The notes below the pieces were generated by a model. It saw only the letters and a program-made list of their open reading frames with translations, was not told the origin of the DNA and ran no database searches. The translations under genes and the position numbers were made by a program. From the NCBI GenBank assembly GCA_964017235.1, contig OZ024928.1:84935566-84999565 (forward strand): DNA of 64,000 nt. Direction: 5' to 3'. This DNA is from Sabellastarte sp. h YS-2021. Lineage: Eukaryota > Annelida > Polychaeta > Sabellida > Sabellidae. Shown here piece after piece: positions 38,601-47,600 of this stretch (its first letter is position 1; every line of letters starts with the position of its first letter).

Positions 38601-41600
38601 ACTTATTCCCATTTGGTCAGACATTTCATGCTTTATCTCTTCTGTTCTGAGGTGCATAAAATTGAATCATTTTTTTTTTCAAAATCATAAAGGGAAAAAT
38701 TCTTCAGGGCTGGTATTCATGAAAAATCTTATTCTCAGTCTCAAACTTATATTCAGGCTCAAACTCAAACATTACATAAGTATAAACTCAAATTTGGTAT
38801 TCTCATGTAAAATCATTCCTAGGTATATGCTCAAACTTAAGTTTGAGTCTGAGATTGAGCTTAGAAATATTTTAGCCAATCAAATTCCATAATGCAATAT
38901 ATCATGGAATTTGAGCTCAATCTCAAACTTAATTTGAGTTTGAAATATATGTAAGCAGTATATGTAATACTGCTTGGAAGGCTGGCACTGCTAATTCTAC
39001 TCTAAACTTTACATGTCATGTTCAAGTACAACTTATACAATTTATAACTTGTACCAAATAGTTCAAACAAAGTTGAAATATTTTCAGTTCAGCTATGTTA
39101 CTATTGACTGTTTATCTAAATGATCCTTGCTTAATAAAACTAGATTGGGCCAACTCGGCGCCAACATATCCCCAGACAGGTCATCACTCACGCCACAGGT
39201 TTTGATCGGGAATTTTTAAAAACATAATTACCCATTATTATATGAACTTCAGCACATCAATCTACTCTGTTTATATCTTCCAAGGAAGATGGTGTATCCC
39301 CAGACGCCGAATACATAACTCAAATTATATTTTCAATCTTCCTGCAATGATAACTCTAAACCTATTTTCAAAGTATTTAAATGATTGATGATTGAATGTC
39401 CATTCTAAAATAATAATCCCAAAAGAGCATATCTGTTTCTATATTTGTTGACAAATAAAATATTATTTTTAACTCAACTCATCATACTTTTCAATCTTCC
39501 TTCAAAGTATTTAAATGATTGATGATTCAATGTCCATTCTAAAATTCATAATCCCAAAAGCGCATATCTGTTTCTATATTTGTTCACAAATAAAATATTA
39601 TTTAAAAAAAAATTATTTATATTATTATTTTATTATATTATTTTTAGAATTTGCAAATTGTTTTCAGTTATTCATTTCCTCTATACCTATATATGTGGTC
39701 CATATATATGCAACCTAAATATGTGACACAATCTCAGTTCTGACTCCCCTTTGTGTTATATGTAATGAAGCCCACCACCTCCCACCCCCACCCCTCTCCC
39801 CTTCTCCACACCTCTCTCACTATTACACAAGATCTGCAACCCCATTGAGGTCTTTGTTTCTCATCTGATATCATTAAATACCTTTGTTTATTTAGTGTCA
39901 CTCAATATAGCTGGAGGTCCCAGAGGTGGGTGGGGGGAATCCGGGTGGGGGATGTGGGTTGGGACTTAGTTTAGTTTATTAGTTTATTATAGTGACATGT
40001 ATTATGTTGACAAGGATTATACAAAAACTATTGAAGTAATACCCAGCCCTATATGGGCTTATAAGTCACTTTAAATAGAGAGTTAATAACAAACAGAGCA
40101 AACATATTTTGAGGTAAGATACAGTAAATAAAGACAGCAATTCAATACATAAAAATTAACAATATAATTTACTTTTTCTTTCTTGCCACAAATCAAAAAT
40201 AAAACTAGAAATCGGCCGCCCTGTTGATAGTAGATGCGAATAGAAACAGGATAGCATAGAAGAACACACATTATCATGTGTAATGTCCACCCATGAACCT
40301 TTTGCCCAAATTGTACAGTAGTCTTACAAGACCCTGTTTCATTTGTAAAATATATCAATGATGCTTAAATATTTGTTAGTGTAGATGTAAATTATTTCAG
40401 CTTCATGCCTTTTTGCATTGGTTGGGTTGAAAATTTTGACGAAATCACTCTATCTGGCATGGTTAAGAAGATAGAAGCAAATTCCTGTTTTTCTATTTTT
40501 GGCAAAAATTTGAAAATTCAAAATGGCCGCCATTTTTGGGAAAAGGAAATTTTTTTGAAAATTGCCAAGAGTACATTTTCTAGATACCCTATGGGTCGAA
40601 AATTTCAACGAAATAACTCTATTTGGCACGGTTAAGGCCAGTTTGTGTTTTTCCATTTTGGGCAAAAATTCGAAAATTCAAAATGGCTGCCATTTTTGGG
40701 GAGGGGAAAATTTTTTGAAAATTGCAAAGATTACATTCCTTAGATACCCCGTGGGTTGAAAATTTCGACGAAATCGCTCTATCTCGCATGGTTAAGGAGA
40801 TAGAAGCAAATTTGTGTTTTGCCATTTTTGACAAAAATTTGAAAATTCAAAATGGCCGCCATTTTAGGGGACGGGAAATTTTTTTTTAAATTGCCAAGAA
40901 TACAATGCTTAAATACCTGTGGGTCGAAAATTTTGACGAAATCGCTCTATCTCGCACGGTTAAGGAGATAGAAGCAAATTTGTGTTTTGCCATTTTTGGC
41001 AAAAATTCGAAAATTCAAAATGGCCGCCATTTTTGGGGAGGGGAAAATTTTTTGGAAAATTGCAAAGATTGTATTACTTAGATACCCTGTGGGTCGAAAA
41101 TTTCGACGAAATCGCTCTATCTCGCACGGTTAAGGAGATAGAAGCAAATTTGTGTTTTGCCATTTTTGGGAAAAATTCGAAAATTCAAAATGGCCGCCAT
41201 TTTTGGGGAGGGGAAAATTTTTGGAAAATTGCAAAGATTGCATTCCTTAGATACCCTGTGGGTCGAAAATTTCGACGAAATCACTCTATCTCGCACGGTT
41301 AAGGAGATAGAAGCAAATTAGTGTTTTGCCATTTTTGGCAAAAATTCGAAAATTCAAAATGGCCGCCATTTTTGGGGAGGGGAAAATTTTTTAAAAATTA
41401 CCAAGAGTACAATGCTCAGATACCCTGTGGGTCGAAAATTTTGACGAAATCACTCTATCTGGCACGGTTAAGGAGATAGAAGGAAATTTGTGTTTTGCCA
41501 TTTTTGGCAAAAATTCGAAAATTCAAAATGGCCGCCATTTTGGGGGAGGGGAAAATTTTTGGAAAATTGCAAAGATTGCATTCCTTAGATACCCTGTGGG

Positions 41601-44600
41601 TCGAAAATTTCGACGAAATCGCTCTATCTCGCACGGTTAAGGAGATAGAAGGAAATTTGTGTTTTGCCATTTTTGGCAAAAATTCGAAAATTCAAAATGG
41701 CCGCCATTTTTGGGGAGGGGAAAATTTTTGGAAAATTGCAAAGATTACATTCCTTAGATACCCTGTGGGTCGAAAATTTCGACGAAATCGCTCTATCTCG
41801 CACGGTTAAGGAGATAGAAGCAAATTAGTGTTTTGCCATTTTTGGCAAAAATTCGAAAATTCAAAATGGCCGCCATTTTTGGGGAGGGGAAAATTTTTGG
41901 AAAAATTACCAAGAGCACAATGCTCAGATACCCTGTGGGTCGAAAATTTTGACGAAATCGCTCTATCTGGCACGGTTAAGGAGATAGAAGCAAATTGGTG
42001 TTTTGCCATTTTTGGCAAAAATTCGAAAATTCAAAATGGCCGCCATTTTTGGGGAGGGGAAAATTTTTTGAAAATTGCAAAGATTGCATTCCTTAGATAC
42101 CCTGTGGGTCGAAAATTTCGACGAAATCGCTCTATCTCGCACGGTTAAGGAGATAGAAGCAAATTAGTGTTTTGCCATTTTTGGCAAAAATTCGAAAATT
42201 CAAAATGGCCGCCATTTTTGGGGAGGGGAAAATTTTTTAAAAATTACCAAGAGTACAATGCTCAGATACCCAGTGGGTCGAAAATTTTGACGAAATCGCT
42301 CTATCTGGCACGGTTAAGGAGATAGAAGCAAATTGGTGTTTTGCCATTTTTGGCAAAAATTCGAAAATTCAAAATGGCCGCCATTTTTGGGGAGGGGAAA
42401 ATTTTTTGAAAATTGCAAAGATTACATTCCTTAGATACCCTGTGGGTCGAAAATTTCGACGAAATCGCTCTATCTCGCACGGTTAAGGAGATAGAAGCAA
42501 ATTTGTGTTTTGCCATTTTTGGCAAAAATTCGAAAATTCAAAATGGCCGCCATTTTTGGGGAGGGGAAAATTTTTTGAAAATTGCAAAGATTACATTCCT
42601 TAGATACCCTGTGGGTCGAAAATTTCGACGAAATCGCTCTATCTCGCACGGTTAAGGAGATAGAAGCAAATTAGTGTTTTGCCATTTTTGGCAAAAATTC
42701 GAAAATTCAAAATGGCCGCCATTTTTGGGGAGGGGAAAATTTTTTGAAAATTGCAAAGATTGCATTCCTTAGGTACCCTGTGGGTCGAAAATTTCGACGA
42801 AATCACTCTATCTCGCACGGTTAAGGAGATAGAAGCAAATTAGTGTTTTGCCATTTTTGGCAAAAATTCGAAAATTCAAAATGGCCGCCATTTTTGGGGA
42901 GGGGAAAATTTTTTAAAAATTACCAAGAGTACAATGCTCAGATACCCTGTGGGTCGAAAATTTTGACGAAATCACTCTATCTGGCACGGTTAAGGAGATA
43001 GAAGGAAATTTGTGTTTTGCCATTTTTGGCAAAAATTCGAAAATTCAAAATGGCCGCCATTTTGGGGGAGGGGAAAATTTTTGGAAAATTGCAAAGATTG
43101 CATTCCTTAGATACCCTGTGGGTCGAAAATTTCGACGAAATCGCTCTATCTCGCACGGTTAAGGAGATAGAAGGAAATTTGTGTTTTGCCATTTTTGGCA
43201 AAAATTCGAAAATTCAAAATGGCCGCCATTTTTGGGGAGGGGAAAATTTTTGGAAAAATTACCAAGAGCACAATGCTCAGATACCCTGTGGGTCGAAAAT
43301 TTTGACGAAATCGCTCTATCTGGCACGGTTAAGGAGATAGAAGCAAATTGGTGTTTTGCCATTTTTGGCAAAAATTCGAAAATTCAAAATGGCCGCCATT
43401 TTTGGGGAGGGGAAAATTTTTTGAAAATTGCAAAGATTGCATTCCTTAGATACCCTGTGGGTCGAAAATTTCGACGAAATCGCTCTATCTCGCACGGTTA
43501 AGGAGATAGAAGCAAATTTGTGTTTTGCCATTTTTGGCAAAAATTCGAAAATTCAAAATGGCCGCCATTTTTGGGGAGGGGAAAATTTTTTGAAAATTGC
43601 AAATATTACATTCCTTAGATACCCTGTGGGTCGAAAATTTCGACGAAATCGCTCTATCTCGCACGGTTAAGGAGATAGAAGCAAATTAGTGTTTTGCCAT
43701 TTTTGGCAAAAATTCGAAAATTCAAAATGGCCGCCATTTTTGGGGAGGGGAAAATTTTTGGAAAAATTACCAAGAGCACAATGCTCAGATACCCTGTGGG
43801 TCGAAAATTTTGACGAAATCGCTCTATCTGGCACGGTTAAGGAGATAGAAGCAAATTGGTGTTTTGCCATTTTTGGCAAAAATTCGAAAATTCAAAATGG
43901 CCGCCATTTTTGGGGAGGGGAAAATTTTTTGAAAATTGCAAAGATTGCATTCCTTAGATACCCTGTGGGTCGAAAATTTCGACGAAATCGCTCTATCTCG
44001 CACGGTTAAGGAGATAGAAGCAAATTAGTGTTTTGCCATTTTTGGCAAAAATTCGAAAATTCAAAATGGCCGCCATTTTTGGGGAGGGGAAAATTTTTTA
44101 AAAATTACCAAGAGTACAATGCTCAGATACCCAGTGGGTCGAAAATTTTGACGAAATCGCTCTATCTGGCACGGTTAAGGAGATAGAAGCAAATTGGTGT
44201 TTTGCCATTTTTGGCAAAAATTCGAAAATTCAAAATGGCCGCCATTTTTGGGGAGGGGAAAATTTTTTGAAAATTGCAAAGATTACATTCCTTAGATACC
44301 CTGTGGGTCGAAAATTTCGACGAAATCGCTCTATCTCGCACGGTTAAGGAGATAGAAGCAAATTTGTGTTTTGCCATTTTTGGCAAAAATTCGAAAATTC
44401 AAAATGGCCGCCATTTTTGGGGAGGGGAAAATTTTTTGAAAATTGCAAATATTACATTCCTTAGATACCCTGTGGGTCGAAAATTTCGACGAAATCGCTC
44501 TATCTCGCACGGTTAAGGAGATAGAAGCAAATTAGTGTTTTGCCATTTTTGGCAAAAATTCGAAAATTCAAAATGGCCGCCATTTTTGGGGAGGGGAAAA

Positions 44601-47600
44601 TTTTTTGAAAATTGCAAAGATTGCATTCCTTAGGTACCCTGTGGGTCGAAAATTTCGACGAAATCACTCTATCTCGCACGGTTAAGGAGATAGAAGCAAA
44701 TTAGTGTTTTGCCATTTTTGGCAAAAATTCGAAAATTCAAAATGGCCGCCATTTTTGGGGAGGGGAAAATTTTTTAAAAATTACCAAGAGTACAATGCTC
44801 AGATACCCTGTGGGTCGAAAATTTTGACGAAATCACTCTATCTGGCACGGTTAAGGAGATAGAAGGAAATTTGTGTTTTGCCATTTTTGGCAAAAATTCG
44901 AAAATTCAAAATGGCCGCCATTTTGGGGGAGGGGAAAATTTTTGGAAAATTGCAAAGATTGCATTCCTTAGATACCCTGTGGGTCGAAAATTTCGACGAA
45001 ATCGCTCTATCTCGCACGGTTAAGGAGATAGAAGGAAATTTGTGTTTTGCCATTTTTGGCAAAAATTCGAAAATTCAAAATGGCCGCCATTTTTGGGGAG
45101 GGGAAAATTTTTGGAAAAATTACCAAGAGCACAATGCTCAGATACCCTGTGGGTCGAAAATTTTGACGAAATCGCTCTATCTGGCACGGTTAAGGAGATA
45201 GAAGCAAATTGGTGTTTTGCCATTTTTGGCAAAAATTCGAAAATTCAAAATGGCCGCCATTTTTGGGGAGGGGAAAATTTTTTGAAAATTGCAAAGATTG
45301 CATTCCTTAGATACCCTGTGGGTCGAAAATTTCGACGAAATCGCTCTATCTCGCACGGTTAAGGAGATAGAAGCAAATTTGTGTTTTGCCATTTTTGGCA
45401 AAAATTCGAAAATTCAAAATGGCCGCCATTTTTGGGGAGGGGAAAATTTTTTGAAAATTGCAAATATTACATTCCTTAGATACCCTGTGGGTCGAAAATT
45501 TCGACGAAATCGCTCTATCTCGCACGGTTAAGGAGATAGAAGCAAATTAGTGTTTTGCCATTTTTGGCAAAAATTCGAAAATTCAAAATGGCCGCCATTT
45601 TTGGGGAGGGGAAATTTTTTTAAAAATTACCAAGAGTACAATGCTCAGATACCCAGTGGGTCGAAAATTTTGACGAAATCGCTCTATCTGGCACGGTTAA
45701 GGAGATAGAAGCAAATTTGTGTTTTGCCATTTTTGGCGAAAATTCAAAATGGCCGCCATTTTTGGGGAGGGGAAAATTTTTGGAAAATTGCAAAGATTGC
45801 ATTCCTTAGATACCCTGTGGGTCGAAAATTTCGACGAAATCACTCTATCTCGCACGGTTAAGGAGATAGAAGCAAATTAGTGTTTTGCCATTTTTGGCAA
45901 AAATTCGAAAATTCAAAATGGCCGCCATTTTTGGGGAGGGGAAAATTTTTGGAAAATTGTAGATTGCATTCCTTAAATACCCTGTGGGTCGAAAATTTCG
46001 AGGAAATCGCTCTATCTCACACGGTTAAGGAGATAGAAGCAAATTTGTGTTTTGCCATTTTTGGCAAAAATTCGAAAATTCAAAATGGCCGCCATTTTTG
46101 GGGAGGGGAAAATTTTTTGAAAATTGCAAATATTACATTCCTTAGATACCCTGTGGGTCGAAAATTTCGACGAAATCGCTCTATCTCTTACGGTTTCTGA
46201 GATATTAGCAAATTACTCAAAAGTAGTACTGAAAATACACAATGAAGTACCTAAATGGCTATTACTCATGTACTGACAAAGCTATCAGTCCCAAATGCAA
46301 TACCAAGCGAGCTATGGACATAACAATCTTGTATTCAAAATTGTAGTAAAATATCTTTAATTATTTTGGCTTAAATGCACGGAAACCAATGGGTACTGAA
46401 AATAGCTGTACTTAAGTATTACTCAGTAAGCAAAAGAGGTACAACAGCCAAAAGCAATCCCAAGCAAGCTACTGACCCAATAAGCCTGCATACCAAATTT
46501 GGTGACAATAGCTCTAATACTTTTCCTTTAAATGAGCGGAAACCATGCGTGACGCCGGACATCGGACGCCGGACATCGGACATCGGACGGCGAAAAAAGC
46601 AAAAATAATATATCCACCCCCCAGGGGGGTGGACATAATTAATAACCATATTGACATTCATATGAGTTAATAACCTTGATAATTGATCTATTAATAATTC
46701 AGATTTATCTATATTTAAAATTTTGAAATATTTCATACGAATCAGCTCTAAAGCTGGACAAACACAAACAAAATGTTTCTCATCTTCTACATCTTTTTTA
46801 CACAGTTTACATGTTCTCTCAAAGAGATGGAGTGCTACAGCATAAATGGTAAACAAACAATCTATATAAAAGGGGTACTCAAATACAAAAAGAATTGAGA
46901 ATTTTAAGTATGTGATTATCAACTGAAATGAGTTCATAACTGTAGGAGCTGTGTCAAAATTAACTGAGGCAAGTTGAATAAAACTGGGCTAGTTGAGGGT
47001 TAAAAATCCCCTAGTTTTACTACATACGGATATAATTTCATTAATATTGGGACTTAAAGCTCAATTAAAGTGTCCATTTTGTCTACTTGAATATGTTTAA
47101 CCGGCGTTTAACCAGTTTCATTTTAAAAAGTTAAAAACTCAGCAAGCAGAGGTATAACACACAAAAATAAGTTCTTAAAAGACTAAGATAGCCATAACAT
47201 TATTACTATTCAAAATTTAAATAGACAGGCATTTCCTTTTAAAAATTCAAAGATTTCAGCTCTATAACCCACATAGTTTGACAGTTACTGGGCTTTAAAG
47301 TGGCATAATGTCCATAAATTGGGTTTCTGTGGGCATTTTACAGTTGTTAAAGAGACCTTAGCAATTAAACTACAGATCTGAAACTTTTTGGGGGACATAC
47401 ATAACAAACAAAAATTATATATAATACAGTTTAAGACTTGTCACACTAAGCATTTCCAAATAACAGGGCAAAATACGGAAAAAATGTCCAAAAAGGCACT
47501 TGGGCGAGTGTCTATGGCCCTCATACACAGGTTAAATGTCTACTAAAAACCTTGATTTTCGCCATATGTAAAAAGGACATAATAATGCATTCCCAGATGG

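Larger units (their letters stand above)
39965..46940 (-). pseudogene. LINE 3' end split by element F
   Basis: Right piece (about 46940-46639, minus): a C-terminal RT zinc-finger-like block CKLCKKDVEDEKHFVCVCP. Left piece (40204-39965, minus): the LINE 3' end with AAGCCCATATAGGGCTGGGTA and an AATAAACTAA-rich tail. Removing 40205-46638 rejoins them. 5' truncated; inserted into D. Confidence 0.7.

Noticed and set aside
40405..46200. Dozens of 70-107-codon frames on both strands
   Set aside because: They recur with the 169-bp monomer and are translations of satellite DNA, not genes.
40405..46200. CRISPR-like regular repetition
   Set aside because: Tandem monomers without unique spacers, in an animal intron; it is satellite DNA.
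46419..46937. 172-codon minus-strand frame with Cys/His motif
   Set aside because: It runs from a LINE remnant across the boundary into element F; a chance fusion, not a gene.
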